Shown here: one piece after another, positions 38,419 to 50,097 of the stretch
How the letters are laid out: each line of letters starts with the position of its first letter
Position numbering within the stretch: the first letter of the stretch is position 1
Assembly (NCBI RefSeq): GCF_016807805.1
Contig: NZ_CP063362.1
Span: 5,994,501 to 6,058,500 of the forward strand
Direction: 5' to 3'
DNA from: Xanthobacter dioxanivorans
GTDB lineage: Bacteria > Pseudomonadota > Alphaproteobacteria > Rhizobiales > Xanthobacteraceae
Length of the DNA: 64,000 nucleotides
Notes under the pieces: generated by a model
What the model was told of the DNA's origin: nothing
Databases searched by the model: none
What the model saw: only the letters and a program-made list of their open reading frames with translations
Translations under genes and position numbers: made by a program

Positions 38419-40317
38419 ATGTATGGTCGCGACACGCTTGCCGAGCCTATGGCCGGCACGGCTGCGCTCGGGCAATCCGGACCGACGGGCACCGGAGCCT
38501 CGCAGCAAACCCGCAATGCCCAAGCGGGCGCCTTCTCCAGCGACCCAGGAACTTTCGCTCGCGATGCCCTGTCCTATGGCAGGGACGCGGCCGAGCGTTG
38601 GATCCAGTTCTGGGACACGCTTCGCCAAAGGGCCGACAACATGCTGGCGCACGAGCGCGCCGGAAAGCCGCCGCTGCTCGACTTCGACTATGAAGTCCTG
38701 CTCGATGCCCGCCGGTTTGAGCGTCCGGCAAATTATGCGCTCCTGCGCGTGACCCGCGTCGGAGATCAATGCCTGGACGATTGCCTGGACGCTGCCAAGC
38801 CGCCGGTGGTGATCCTCGATCCGCGGGCCGGTCACGGACCGGGGATCGGCGGCTTCAGGCAGGACTCCGAGGTCGGCCTCGCCCTGCATCAGGGGCATCC
38901 CGTCTATTTCGTCACCTTCTATCCCGAGCCTGCCGCAGGGCAGACGCTCGCCGACGTGCTTCACGTGCTGCGGCGGTTCGTCGAGGAGGTGTCACGCCGC
39001 CATTCCGGCGCCGCGCCCGTGCTCTACGGGAATTGCCAGGCCGGCTGGGCGGTGACGCTGCTCGCCGCGGACTGCGCGGGGCTGACGGGTCCCGTCGTTC
39101 TCAACGGGACCCCTTTGTCCTACTGGGCCGGCGAGAGCGGCATCAACCCGATGCGCATCGCGGCGGGCTTCGAGGGCGGCGCGTGGCTGACGCACTTCCT
39201 CGCCGACCTCGGGGACGGCCGCTTCGACGGCGCCTTCCTGGTGCAGAACTTCGAGGGGCTGAAGCCCGAGGCGGTGTGGGAGAAGTACGCGAACCTCTAT
39301 GCCCACATGGACACGGAGAGGGAGCGGTTCCTCGCCTTCGAGCGCTGGTGGGGCGGCTACTACTTCCTGAGCCGCGAGGAGATCCTCGCCATCGTCGAGA
39401 ACCTCTTCGTCGGCAACCGGCTTGAGGAGGGGCGCCTGCGCATCTGCGCGGGGTGCCACGCGGACCTCAGGCGCATCCGCAACCCGCTCGTGATCTTCGC
39501 CTCCTATGGCGACGACATCACCCCGCCCCATCAAGCGCTTGGCTGGATACCGGTCGTGTACCGGGACACCGACGACCTGAAGGCGGCGGGCCAGCGCATC
39601 GTCTATCTCGTCAACCGCCATGTCGGGCATCTCGGCATCTTCGTTTCCGCCAAGGTCGCGCGGCTCGAGCACCGGGCGATCCTGCAGAGCCTGCTGCGGA
39701 TCGAGGCCCTTCCGCCCGGCCTCTACGAGATGAAGATCAACAATCCCTCGGGCGATCCCGATTGCCGCGACGGTGGCTACGCCGTCCACTTCGAGGCGCG
39801 TGAGGTCTGCGACATCCGCTTCCCCCGGCAGGACGATGCCTTCGAGCGCGTGCGCGACCTCTCCGAGCGCAACGAAGCCTTCTACAGCACTTTCGTTAGC
39901 CCCTGGGTGCAGACACTGACGACGCCATGGTCTGCGGCGCTGCTGGAGACGCTGCATCCCATGCGCACGAGCCGGCACCTCCTGTCGGAAGGCTTCCTGC
40001 CCTGGATGCACGGTGTCCGCTGGCTTGCGACGCAACTCGCTGCGGACCGGCATCCGGCCGCACCGGACAATCCCTTCAAGGAGCAGGAGGAACACATCTT
40101 CTCCCGTGTCACCGAGGCGATCGCACAGGGACGGCGCCTGCGGGACGCGGTGTGGGAGCGCGCCTTCGACGAGCTCTACAGCGGCGCGGGCAGTACCCGC
40201 CCGGTCGATATGGAACCACAGGACAGGGGCGAGGACACAAGGCCGCAAGACACACGGAGCGGTTTGGATTTCCAGGCGGCGGGCATCAGCCGCGCCGCAG
40301 CAACAAGAGGGAACTGA
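38419..40317 (+). CDS. DUF3141 alpha/beta-hydrolase-like protein (PhaC-related)
   Basis: About 632 residues. Core fold like class I/III PHA synthases: PVVILDPRAGHGPGIGGFRQ, the cysteine-type nucleophile elbow GNCQAGW, and IFASYGDDITPPHQALGW plus NRHVGHLGIF, which would give the acid and histidine. The N-terminal part (FARDALSYGRDAAERWIQFW) resembles the PHA synthase leader. Substrate unknown for the family. Stop lies two bases before the Spy-like gene, tying it to the metal island. ACGAGGA precedes ATG 38419. Confidence 0.82.
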   Translation: MYGRDTLAEPMAGTAALGQSGPTGTGASQQTRNAQAGAFSSDPGTFARDALSYGRDAAERWIQFWDTLRQRADNMLAHERAGKPPLLDFDYEVLLDARRFERPANYALLRVTRVGDQCLDDCLDAAKPPVVILDPRAGHGPGIGGFRQDSEVGLALHQGHPVYFVTFYPEPAAGQTLADVLHVLRRFVEEVSRRHSGAAPVLYGNCQAGWAVTLLAADCAGLTGPVVLNGTPLSYWAGESGINPMRIAAGFEGGAWLTHFLADLGDGRFDGAFLVQNFEGLKPEAVWEKYANLYAHMDTERERFLAFERWWGGYYFLSREEILAIVENLFVGNRLEEGRLRICAGCHADLRRIRNPLVIFASYGDDITPPHQALGWIPVVYRDTDDLKAAGQRIVYLVNRHVGHLGIFVSAKVARLEHRAILQSLLRIEALPPGLYEMKINNPSGDPDCRDGGYAVHFEAREVCDIRFPRQDDAFERVRDLSERNEAFYSTFVSPWVQTLTTPWSAALLETLHPMRTSRHLLSEGFLPWMHGVRWLATQLAADRHPAAPDNPFKEQEEHIFSRVTEAIAQGRRLRDAVWERAFDELYSGAGSTRPVDMEPQDRGEDTRPQDTRSGLDFQAAGISRAAATRGN

Positions 40318-40319
40318 CC

Positions 40320-40952
40320 ATGACGACGTTTCATAATCTGATGCTCGCCAGCGCGCTGCTGCTTGCTACGCCGGGCTTCGCCGAGGATGCGCACCATCCG
40401 CCGGAGGCCCAGCCTGCTGCGCCCCAACCCACGGCGCCCTTGGCGGTCACGCCCACGCCGCAGCCGCCTCAAGCCGCCCCGGCCCCCGGTGGTCCTCAAG
40501 GCATGATGGGGATGATGGGTCAGGGCGGCATGGGCATGATGGGAGGCGGAAACACAGGGGCCGGCATGGGAATGATGGGCGGAGCCGCCGCCGGCGCCAT
40601 GGGGATGGGCCAGATGATGGATCCCGGCCGGATCACAGGGCGCATCGCCTTCCTGAAGGCCGAACTGAAGATCACCGACGCCCAGCAGCCCCTGTGGAGT
40701 GCGTTCACGGAGGCGCTCAAGGCCAACCGCGCCATGATGGGCGACATGCAGGAGATGATGATGGCCGCGCAGGGCGGCGGCGCCCCGACCGTGCTGCAGC
40801 GGATCGACGGTCACGAGCGCATGCTTGTCGCCCGTCTCGAAGCGGTACGGCGCCTCAAGGCCGTGCTCGGGCCGCTCTACGCGTCGTTCGACGAGGCACA
40901 GAAGCGCACGGCGGACCAGCTCATGATGCCGGGCGGAATGGGGCCCATGTGA
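40320..40952 (+). CDS. Met-rich periplasmic Spy/CpxP-like protein (LTXXQ-type)
   Basis: 210 residues. Signal peptide MTTFHNLMLASALLLATPGF-A. A Pro-rich linker leads to a run of MMGMMGQGGMGMMGGG repeats (about 60-95), then a helical domain (GRITGRIAFLKAELKITDAQ; AVLGPLYASFDEAQ) typical of Spy-like chaperones. Methionine-rich segments bind Cu(I), which fits the CopA-type ATPase downstream. Starts two bases after DUF3141. Confidence 0.85.
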   Translation: MTTFHNLMLASALLLATPGFAEDAHHPPEAQPAAPQPTAPLAVTPTPQPPQAAPAPGGPQGMMGMMGQGGMGMMGGGNTGAGMGMMGGAAAGAMGMGQMMDPGRITGRIAFLKAELKITDAQQPLWSAFTEALKANRAMMGDMQEMMMAAQGGGAPTVLQRIDGHERMLVARLEAVRRLKAVLGPLYASFDEAQKRTADQLMMPGGMGPM

Positions 40953-41052
40953 GCGTCGTGACCATGTGAGCGTCGAGTCCAGGTGAGGATCGAGCCCTTG
41001 GGCGGATCGGCATGAACGCGGCCGGTCCGCCTCGAGCAGGCGGGAGGATCAT

Positions 41053-41346
41053 ATGTCTTTGCATGACGACACCAGCCATATGCCGCGACTCGGCAACGAC
41101 AACGGCGCACATCCCCCTCACCGGGGGTTCTGGCGCTCGCCCGGTGGCATCGTTGCCATCGGCTTTCTTCTCGCGGCGGGCTTCCTGTTGCTCTCGGAGC
41201 ATCGTGCCCATGCGCTGGGATACCTGCCCTTCCTCCTGCTGCTCGCCTGCCCGCTGATGCACATGTTCATGCATCACGGCCATGGCCACCATGCGGGACA
41301 CTCACGGAGCAGGCCGGGGCCGGGGCCCGAAGGGGATGTCCGATGA
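41053..41346 (+). CDS. DUF2933 small membrane protein
   Basis: 97 residues: a helical pair (GGIVAIGFLLAAGFLLLSEH; HALGYLPFLLLLACPLMHMF) followed by a His-rich tail (MHHGHGHHAGHS). DUF2933 proteins are usual neighbours of copper/silver resistance genes. CGGGAGG precedes the ATG. Stop overlaps the next ATG. Confidence 0.85.
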   Translation: MSLHDDTSHMPRLGNDNGAHPPHRGFWRSPGGIVAIGFLLAAGFLLLSEHRAHALGYLPFLLLLACPLMHMFMHHGHGHHAGHSRSRPGPGPEGDVR

Positions 41347-42009
41347 CCGAAACGCCGGCCTACGGCCTTTGGGGCCTCGTCATCCTCAACTCGGTGGTCT
41401 TCATCCTGTTCGCCGCGAGCTTCACCCGGCTCAGGACGCCGCGGGACTGGCGCACCCTCGGGGCGTTCTCAGCCTTCGTCGTCGCCCTGTTCACCGAGAT
41501 GTATGGGTTTCCGCTAACCATCTACCTCCTGTCGGGATGGCTCGGCCGGCAGTTCCCCGGCGTCGATTTCTGGTCCCACGACGCCGGCCATCTGCTCGAG
41601 ACCCTGTTCGGATGGCGCGTGAATCCCCATTTCGGGCCGTTCCACATCCTCAGCACCATTCTGATCTTCGGCGGCTTCTGGCTGCTCGCGGTGAGCTGGA
41701 ACGTGCTTTATGCGGCCCAGCGCGATCATCGCCTTGCGACCGAAGGCCCGTACGCCCGCCTCCGGCATCCCCAGTACGCCGCCTTCGTCGTCATCATGTT
41801 CGGCTTCCTGCTGCAGTGGCCGACGCTGGTCACGCTCGCCATCTTCCCGATCCTGGTCTGGGTCTATGTCCGGCTGGCGCGGCAGGAAGAAGCGGCTGCC
41901 CGCGCCGAGTTCGGGCCCCTGTGGGACGACTACGCCCGTCGCGTTCCCGCCTTTCTCCCTCATATCGCAATTTCATCCCCATACGTCCCTTCCTCCGGAG
42001 ACGGTCCTC

Positions 42010-42017
<8 letters not shown>
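41343..42017 (+). CDS. Isoprenylcysteine carboxyl methyltransferase-like (ICMT/PEMT) membrane protein
   Basis: 224 residues, five or six helices. The SAM-binding C-terminal motif is [20 protein letters not shown] with [20 protein letters not shown]. Such enzymes are common between DUF2933 and CopA genes in copper islands, but their methyl acceptor is unknown. Overlaps both neighbours by 4-8 bases, so it is translated as part of the operon. Confidence 0.85.
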
Positions 42018-44391
<2,374 letters not shown>

Positions 44392-44432
44392 CGCGTCCTT
44401 GCAGAGACGGATCCGGCTCCAGGGAGGGAACC

Positions 44433-44552
44433 ATGATGAATTTCGACGGAATGACGGGTTCCGGCATGTGGGGGATGTGGCTGTTCGGCCTCCTGATCCT
44501 GGTCCTGGTCGTCCTCGGGATCGCAGCGCTCCTCAAGTATCTCGGTCGATGA
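44433..44552 (+). CDS. Tiny membrane protein, 39 residues
   Basis: Reads MMNFDGMTGSGMWGMWLFGL and continues through one hydrophobic helix to LKYLGR. AGGGAGGG lies seven bases before the ATG. Met-rich start plus one helix resembles small proteins next to copper ATPases. No known function. Confidence 0.6.
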   Translation: MMNFDGMTGSGMWGMWLFGLLILVLVVLGIAALLKYLGR

Positions 44553-44570
44553 GAGTGTGTCCCGAGCACG

Positions 44571-44610
44571 GAAGGGGTGGGCAGGGCAGGCCAAGCCTGC
44601 CCACCCCTTC
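44571..44610. terminator. Bidirectional stem-loop between the copper operon and the MFS gene
   Basis: Perfect 15-base arms GAAGGGGTGGGCAGG / CCTGCCCACCCCTTC around a 10-base loop, between two convergent genes. A very stable GC-rich hairpin ending in TTCTGT; likely stops transcription from both sides. Confidence 0.75.
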
Positions 44611-44660
44611 TGTCGGACAGGACCAGCACGCCTCCGGCGACGATGGTCGGCGGGACCGCC

Positions 44661-45887
44661 TCAGGACTTCCGGCTGAGATCGAAGGTGATCACGAGCGCG
44701 GATGCGAGGAGGGCGAAGACGGCGCCGGCGATGAACGTCGCCCGGGCGCCGCTGATGTCCCACAGCAGCCCGGCGGCAAGGCTCGCCGCGAGCGTCGCGA
44801 GGCCGGTGGCGAGATTGAACAGGCCGAAGGCCGAGCCGCGCAGCGCCGCCGGGGCGTTCTGGGCCACGAGCTTGGCGAGGAGGCCTTGGGTGAGCGCCAT
44901 GTGCGCGCCCCACAGGCCGATGCCGAGGAACGCCCCCCAGAGGCCCGGCACGAAGGCGAGGGTGAGATCGGCCGCCGCCAGCACGGCGAGGCCGCTGAGC
45001 AAAAGCCGCTCCGGCGGCGCCTGATCCGACCAGGCGCCGGCGGGATAGGCGCCGAGGGAATAGACGACATTCATCGCGACGAGCACGAACGGAGCGAGCG
45101 CCAGCGGCAGTCCCTCGTCGTGGGCCTTCAGGACGAGGAAGGCCTCGCTGAAGCGCGCGAGCGTGAAGACGACACCGATGGCCACGACGACAAGGAAGGG
45201 ACGTTCGAGGCGCCTGAGATCCGCGATCCGCACCGGTGGAGGCCGGCCTGTTCCAACCGTGCCCACGGACCTGTCCTCGACACCGAGGACGACGCAGAGC
45301 ACGGCAAGAGCGCCGGGAATGAGGGCGACCCAGAAGACGGCCCGCATGTCGTCGGCGAACAGCGCCATCAGCGCGACGGCGAGCAGCGGTCCGACGAAGG
45401 CGCCCACCGTGTCGAGGGCCTGGCGCAAGCCATAGGCACGTCCGCGGATCCCGGGCGGGGTGACGTCGGCCACAAGCGCATCGCGGGGCGCGCCCCGGAT
45501 GCCCTTGCCGACACGGTCGGCGAAGCGCGCGGCGAACACCATCGCCGGCGCGCCGGCCAGGGCAAAGAACGGCTTGGATGCGGCGCCGAGCCCGTAACCC
45601 AGCAGGATCAGCGGCTTGCGCCGACCGAAGCGGTCCGACAAATAGCCCGAGAAGACCTTCGCGATCTGCGCCGTGGATTCCCCGACGCCCTCGATCAGGC
45701 CCACCATGGCGACGCTCGCACCGAGCGTGCCGGTCAGGAAGAGCGGCAGCAGCGCGTGGATCATCTCGGATGAGATGTCCATGAACATGCTGACGAAGCC
45801 GAGGGCCCAGACGGTCCTCGGGATGGCGGGACGCGGACCTGCAGCCTTCAGGCGGCTTTCCGGCTGAGCCCCGTCCGCGTCCTGCAT
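44661..45887 (-). CDS. MFS transporter
   Basis: About 408 residues with twelve helices. Motif A YLSDRFGRRKPLILLGYGLG and the segment DRVGKGIRGAPRDALVADVT are typical of the MFS group sometimes found with metal or arsenic genes. Start placed at MQDADGAQPES (45887). Convergent with the copper operon and just upstream of a broken NicO exporter. Substrate unknown. Confidence 0.87.
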   Translation of the reverse strand: MQDADGAQPESRLKAAGPRPAIPRTVWALGFVSMFMDISSEMIHALLPLFLTGTLGASVAMVGLIEGVGESTAQIAKVFSGYLSDRFGRRKPLILLGYGLGAASKPFFALAGAPAMVFAARFADRVGKGIRGAPRDALVADVTPPGIRGRAYGLRQALDTVGAFVGPLLAVALMALFADDMRAVFWVALIPGALAVLCVVLGVEDRSVGTVGTGRPPPVRIADLRRLERPFLVVVAIGVVFTLARFSEAFLVLKAHDEGLPLALAPFVLVAMNVVYSLGAYPAGAWSDQAPPERLLLSGLAVLAAADLTLAFVPGLWGAFLGIGLWGAHMALTQGLLAKLVAQNAPAALRGSAFGLFNLATGLATLAASLAAGLLWDISGARATFIAGAVFALLASALVITFDLSRKS

Positions 45888-45951
45888 CACGCCACCCTCA
45901 CCACCGCCTTCATTCCCGCGAGCGCGACGGCTGCTCCGCGGACAAGCCCTT

Positions 45952-46415
45952 TTATCCCAGCCGGCGTGCTTCGCCATACGAAGTTGGCGCAGGCATAGGG
46001 CGCACGCCGAGCGACCGCGCTTCGATGCTGAAGCACAGGACCAGCACGAAGCCGAGGCTGAAGGCCTTCAGCTGCATGCAGATCAGCAGCACGGTGATTG
46101 CCGCCGGGCACGGGATCAGCCCACCCGTCAGTCCGAAGATAATGATCTGCCAAGTCGTCACCGAGCGGCCGCCAAAGCGATTGCGGATATCGGCGGCGTG
46201 GGCGCGTGCGTGGGCGTCGTCCTCGTCGCCGAGATTTATGTGGGCGTGGTCATTCTCGTCGAACACCAGGGCATGGGCCTCCTCCTCGCCGTCGGTGAGG
46301 CCCAGGCGCAGCTCCGCTGAAAAGGCATGGGGCTCGGGAATGTCGTGCGCGCTCTCGATGAACTCGCCCCGGTTCACGAACGGGAAGACCTGACGGCCGC
46401 CGCCGTGCCTCAGGG
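45952..46415 (-). pseudogene. NicO/RcnA-type nickel-cobalt exporter fragment
   Basis: Contains HDIPEPHAFSAELRLGLTDG, a His/Asp-rich loop, and VTTWQIIIFGLTGGLIPCPA followed by AITVLLICMQLKAFSLGFVL, all from the second half of NicO exporters. The N-terminal helices are missing (replaced by transposase sequence at 46.4 kb) and the end is scrambled after VLCFSIEA; part of the tail (LARRAPYACANF) continues in another frame. Not functional. Confidence 0.8.
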
Positions 46416-46477
46416 TTTCGAGAAAGACGCGCTCGGTGGGGCTGGAGATGGGCGAGGACGCCCGCATCGGGACGGCG

Positions 46478-46877
46478 CCCATGGAGGCGGGCTACTGGTC
46501 GGAGGACAACGCGGCGCTGGAGACGGCGGACTGCGAGTACCTGATCGCCACCACCAAGGACTGGAAGCAGCGCAAGGCGATGCGCGCCGCGCCGCCGCCC
46601 CGGGGCCGGATGCCCGGAAACCTGAGCACCCGCGAGCGGATGGACCGCAAACTGCTGACCAAGCGTGGCAGGGCCCTGTACCGGCTGCGCGGGCAGACCG
46701 TGGAGCCGGTATTCGGCCAGATGAAGGGAGACCCAGGGCGCGGACGGCTTCGTGATGCGGGGCGAAGAGGAGGCCCGGGGCGAATGGAGCCTCCACTGCG
46801 CCGTGCACAACCTCAGGAAACTGCACTCGGAGTCCGTCCGCCGGGGCAGGAAGAGCGGGAAATGGCTGCTCAACTGA
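46478..46877 (+). pseudogene. IS1182-type transposase, C-terminal fragment
   Basis: EAGYWSEDNAALETADCEYL, the PRGRMPGNLSTRERMDRKLL core, TKRGRALYRLRGQTVEPVFG and, after a frame change near 46735, HCAVHNLRKLHSES match the DDE domain end of IS1182-group transposases. The N-terminal part is absent here; a matching N-terminal fragment lies at 50304. Confidence 0.8.
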
Positions 46878-47071
46878 GCCCGGGGGCCGGAAAGGACGGG
46901 CGGGAACCGCCCCCACCGTTAGCAGGTCGCTTCAAACCGAAGCCTGAGGCCATTCGGCAACAGGCTCTCCGGACGACGGAATAGCCCGGTGCAGGGCGTG
47001 CGATCAGGACCATGCTGGTTAGCCGGCCTGCCTTCCGAATGCTCCCCGATTGTTTGTCCATGCCTGTGCGC

Positions 47072-47545
47072 TCAGTTCGGAATCGGGCGGGCGCGGCGGA
47101 AGCGCATGAACAAGCTCGGCGTTTCGGAACCAAAAGCCATCACGTCGTAGGTCTCGGGTTCCATCCCGGCAACGTCCATGCCGGGCGATCCCACTGGCAT
47201 GCCGGCAACGGCGATGCCGCGTGCGGACGGACGCGCAGCCAGGAGCCGGATCAAAGCCGTGGCTGGAACGTGGCCTTCGAGAAGGAAGTTTTCGACCTCG
47301 GCCGTGTGGCAGGACCAAAGCGCCGAGGGAATTCCAAAGCGAACTTTGATTGCGTTCATCCTTGGCTCCTCGACTATCTTCGTGGAAAAGCCGGCCTTCG
47401 CAATGTGGTCGGCCCAGGCCCCGCAACAGGCGCAGGACGGATCCTTGTAGACCGTGACCAAAGGTTGGCCGGCGGCGCTGGCGGTCGTCGGTGTAAGCAG
47501 CGTCGCGCCTGCGAGCAGGAGCATGCGTCTGCGGTCCATGTTCAT
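47072..47545 (-). CDS. DUF411 family secreted metal-binding protein
   Basis: 157 residues. Twin N-terminal positive residues and a signal segment (MNMDRRRMLLLAGATLLTPT). Core YKDPSCACCGAWADHI, SCHTAEVENFLLEGHVPA and GIAVAGMPVGSPGMD define DUF411, seen in copper-resistance loci. The Cys-x-Cys-Cys site likely binds copper. Start chosen at MNMDRRR (47545). Confidence 0.9.
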   Translation of the reverse strand: MNMDRRRMLLLAGATLLTPTTASAAGQPLVTVYKDPSCACCGAWADHIAKAGFSTKIVEEPRMNAIKVRFGIPSALWSCHTAEVENFLLEGHVPATALIRLLAARPSARGIAVAGMPVGSPGMDVAGMEPETYDVMAFGSETPSLFMRFRRARPIPN

Positions 47546-47560
47546 CGGGTTGATCCTCCA

Positions 47561-47848
47561 GTGGACGGCGAGAGCTGCGGCGCCGAAGCCCAGCGCAAGT
47601 CCTGGGAGCGCGCGCTGAACGGTCTGAAGGCGCAGGCTGAAGCCGCCGTCGAGAAGGCGAGCATCGAATTCGATGCCGCCATGACACGACTCAGCGAAGG
47701 AGCAGAGAAGGCCAAGGTGAAGCTCGGCCAGGCACCGAGCGCGGGCGAAGAGACCTGGCAGGCGATCAAGGCTGGCATCGCCGAGACGAAGGCGGTTCAC
47801 GAAAAGACTGTCAAAAAGATCACCGAAGCACTGGCGAAGCTGTTCTGA
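47561..47848 (+). CDS. Short coiled-coil protein or truncated gene
   Basis: 95 codons from a GTG at 47561: highly helical, Ala/Glu/Lys-rich (ALNGLKAQAEAAVEKASIEF; GIAETKAVHEKTVKKITEAL). No domain recognised. It resembles the next gene in composition. No good start or signal peptide, so it may be the tail of a lost gene. Confidence 0.45.
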   Translation: MDGESCGAEAQRKSWERALNGLKAQAEAAVEKASIEFDAAMTRLSEGAEKAKVKLGQAPSAGEETWQAIKAGIAETKAVHEKTVKKITEALAKLF

Positions 47849-47927
47849 TCCGCGCGCCCGGCGGCGCGCGGCTTTCGGCGCCCCGTTCCATTTGACGCAA
47901 ACGTCGACAATATCAGGGAGAAATACG

Positions 47928-48728
47928 ATGCCCTTTCGCGCCTGGAAGATGGGTGCCGCGCTGTTCGGCTGGATCGCGATCCTGTCGGCGGCCACCGCCC
48001 ACGCAGAAGACCTCGCGACCACCCCTGCTCCGGCGGCCGAGCCAGCACAGGGCGCGGCTCCTGAGGTGAAACCGGCACCCGCTCCGGCGGCCGCCCCCTC
48101 CTCCACGACTGTGCCGGCCGATCCGTCCCTGACCCGACAGGCCATCGCCTGGTCGCAGGAGCGGCTTGCCGAACTGGATGCCAGCGTCTTGGTCGTGGAA
48201 GAAAATGCGGCCGAGCTCAAGGGCGCCCTGAAGGCGAAGGCGGATGCGGCCGTCAAACAGCTGCAGGAGACGCGCAACGCCTATCGGGCCAAGGCCGAGG
48301 CAATGCTCGACAACAGCCGCACGTGGACGGCGGCACAGATCACCGACGCCCGCAAGTCCCTGGACGACACCTGGAAGACCTTCCAGAAGGAGGTCGATAC
48401 CTATCTGGATGAGGTCCACGCCGATTTCGACACGCGCAAGGCGGTGCTTCTCGCTCAGGTCGAAGGCCGCCAGAAGGCATTGGAAAGCACCATCGCACAA
48501 CTCAAGGCCGATGCCGCCAAGCTCGCCCAGGACCAGCGCGCGGCCGTCGACCAGCAGATCGCGGCACTGGAGAAGAAGGTCGAGGAGCTCAAGACGCGGG
48601 CGGCCAGCCTGAAGAAGGCCGGCGCGAGTTCCTGGGACAAGGCGAAGCAGGCCTACGAGGATGTGCGCACGCGTGTCGTAGAGACCTATCAATCCATCCG
48701 CGATTCCCTTTCCGACGCCATGAAGTGA
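47928..48728 (+). CDS. Secreted coiled-coil protein of unknown function
   Basis: 266 residues. Signal peptide (GAALFGWIAILSAATAHA-E), Pro/Ala-rich linker (about 30-65), then about 190 residues of continuous helix with heptad-like Ala/Leu/Lys spacing (VLLAQVEGRQKALESTIAQL; QIAALEKKVEELKTRAASLK). AGGGAGA before ATG 47928. Apolipoprotein-like helical repeats in the periplasm; no family assigned. It follows DUF411 and may belong to the metal island. Confidence 0.7.
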   Translation: MPFRAWKMGAALFGWIAILSAATAHAEDLATTPAPAAEPAQGAAPEVKPAPAPAAAPSSTTVPADPSLTRQAIAWSQERLAELDASVLVVEENAAELKGALKAKADAAVKQLQETRNAYRAKAEAMLDNSRTWTAAQITDARKSLDDTWKTFQKEVDTYLDEVHADFDTRKAVLLAQVEGRQKALESTIAQLKADAAKLAQDQRAAVDQQIAALEKKVEELKTRAASLKKAGASSWDKAKQAYEDVRTRVVETYQSIRDSLSDAMK

Positions 48729-48895
48729 GCGCTGAATAGATGCATGCCTCCTCGCGCCGGCCCATGATCGGCGCGAGGAGCTTCGCATATGTCAGCATCG
48801 TGCCGAGCAGCGTGATGTTGACGGCCGATGAGCCTATGCCCTGGAGCGCCCGGAGCGGGGCACCTTTGCTGAAAGCCTCTTGGGCTCCGACTCCG

Positions 48896-49021
48896 GCGCT
48901 GACCAAGGCGATCCGCAACATCACGGATCGTCTTGCCAAGCCCCTTCACGCCAGTGTCCGCAAAACGTTGCGACAGGCGTGGGAACTGAATGACGCCGAC
49001 AAGGCCGAACGGCTGATCCAA
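48896..49021 (+). pseudogene. IS256-family transposase fragment (copy B)
   Basis: About 40 codons, LTKAIRNITDRLAKPLHASV then RKTLRQAWELNDADKAERLI, from the region between the second Asp and the final Glu of IS256 transposases. It has an internal deletion relative to the copy at 55.9-56.8 kb. Confidence 0.7.
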
Positions 49022-49080
49022 AGCCGCCGAGGTCGTCATCGGCACGATCGAGGCGGTGTCTCTCAATCGGCGGTTGTTCG

Positions 49081-49638
49081 TCACGCTTCCGAAAATAGTC
49101 CCCGTAGCGTCTCGGTCGGCATCAGCATGGTCCGTTCGCCGAGCGGGGAGAGAATAAATCCGTGCCGCCGGTAAAAGCTCACGGCCGCATCGTCGATCGC
49201 GTGAGCTACGACAGCTCGAACGCCGGCGATCTCGGTCGCGGCCAGGCAGCGCCGTAGTGCATCTGCGAGCAGGTCGGTGCCAAGCCCCATTCCCTGGTAT
49301 GCTTGATCGACTGCCAGACGACCGATCAGCAGCAAGGGAATTTGCTCCGGCATACCCCGGCGCAGCTTGGCACTCGGCAGGGCGATCCGCTCTTCCATGG
49401 CAGTTGAGATGGCACAATAGCCGGCGACGCGCTTTGGGGTGTCCCTGTCGCAAACGACATAGGTCCGCGCCGACATCCCTTCGCTGGCAAGGGCTCGATC
49501 CCGCAGCCAGTCATCGAGAGACGGATGCCTGCCGTTTCGGAACGCCCCGACATCGTGATCACCGGTCAGCCGTTCTGGAGGACGAACGCGTAGTCCTTGG
49601 GGCCGCTGTTGGCTTCCCTCTCCCTTGCCGGCAGGCAT
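49081..49638 (-). CDS. GNAT-family toxin of a DUF1778-GNAT toxin-antitoxin pair
   Basis: 185 residues. Acetyl-CoA binding region LLLIGRLAVDQAYQGMGLGT with the Q/RxxGxG/A motif, and SFYRRHGFILSP. TacT-type toxins acetylate aminoacyl-tRNA and stop translation. ATG at 49638 overlaps the antitoxin stop. The size is about 15-20 residues longer than usual at the N-terminus. Confidence 0.88.
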   Translation of the reverse strand: MPAGKGEGSQQRPQGLRVRPPERLTGDHDVGAFRNGRHPSLDDWLRDRALASEGMSARTYVVCDRDTPKRVAGYCAISTAMEERIALPSAKLRRGMPEQIPLLLIGRLAVDQAYQGMGLGTDLLADALRRCLAATEIAGVRAVVAHAIDDAAVSFYRRHGFILSPLGERTMLMPTETLRGLFSEA

Positions 49639-49949
49639 CAACGCTCCCAGACGGGCTTGCGCTTCAACCGCGTACGAAGTTCCTCGGCCGGCTTGGCCGG
49701 AGCATCGAGCAGCGCGAGGAAGGCCACATGCGCCGCATCATCAAGAAAGAAGCTGCGCTGGTCGAGAATGGCTTCCTCCGCTTCCCGACGGGCGCTGTCC
49801 AGCATGAATTCCGACAGCTTCTGTCCGCGCAAGCTCGCGGCCCGACTTAGGATCGCCTTCGTCCCCGCCGAGGCGCGGATCTGGATGAGATCATCTTTCC
49901 GAGCAGCATCACGTTTGCGGCCACTCTCCGAGCGGGCTGATTGCACCAT
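49638..49949 (-). CDS. DUF1778 antitoxin (TacA-like)
   Basis: 103 residues, ribbon-helix-helix N-terminus (DDLIQIRASAGTKAILSRAA) and a C-terminal toxin-wrapping tail (QRSFFLDDAAHVAFLALLDA). Binds DNA and neutralises the GNAT toxin encoded downstream. The region before it has CATTACAATGTCAATACATT (49991-50010), resembling the dyad ahead of the second such pair at 51.9 kb. Confidence 0.88.
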   Translation of the reverse strand: MVQSARSESGRKRDAARKDDLIQIRASAGTKAILSRAASLRGQKLSEFMLDSARREAEEAILDQRSFFLDDAAHVAFLALLDAPAKPAEELRTRLKRKPVWER

Positions 49950-50097
49950 CGGAACGCTCCTATTTCAGGAGCCGGACATTGAAGATTTGCCATTACAATG
50001 TCAATACATTTCGTCCCAATCCAAATTCTACAGCCTGATACGGGGAGCGAGGAGACTTTCCCCTCGCTCCCCCAGGGCAATCGCCTTCCGCCCGCCT

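Noticed and set aside
48589..48939. Minus-strand frame with VNITLLGTMLTYAKLLAPIM
   Set aside because: Overlaps the end of the coiled-coil gene and IS256 remnant; one hydrophobic stretch is not enough to call a gene.
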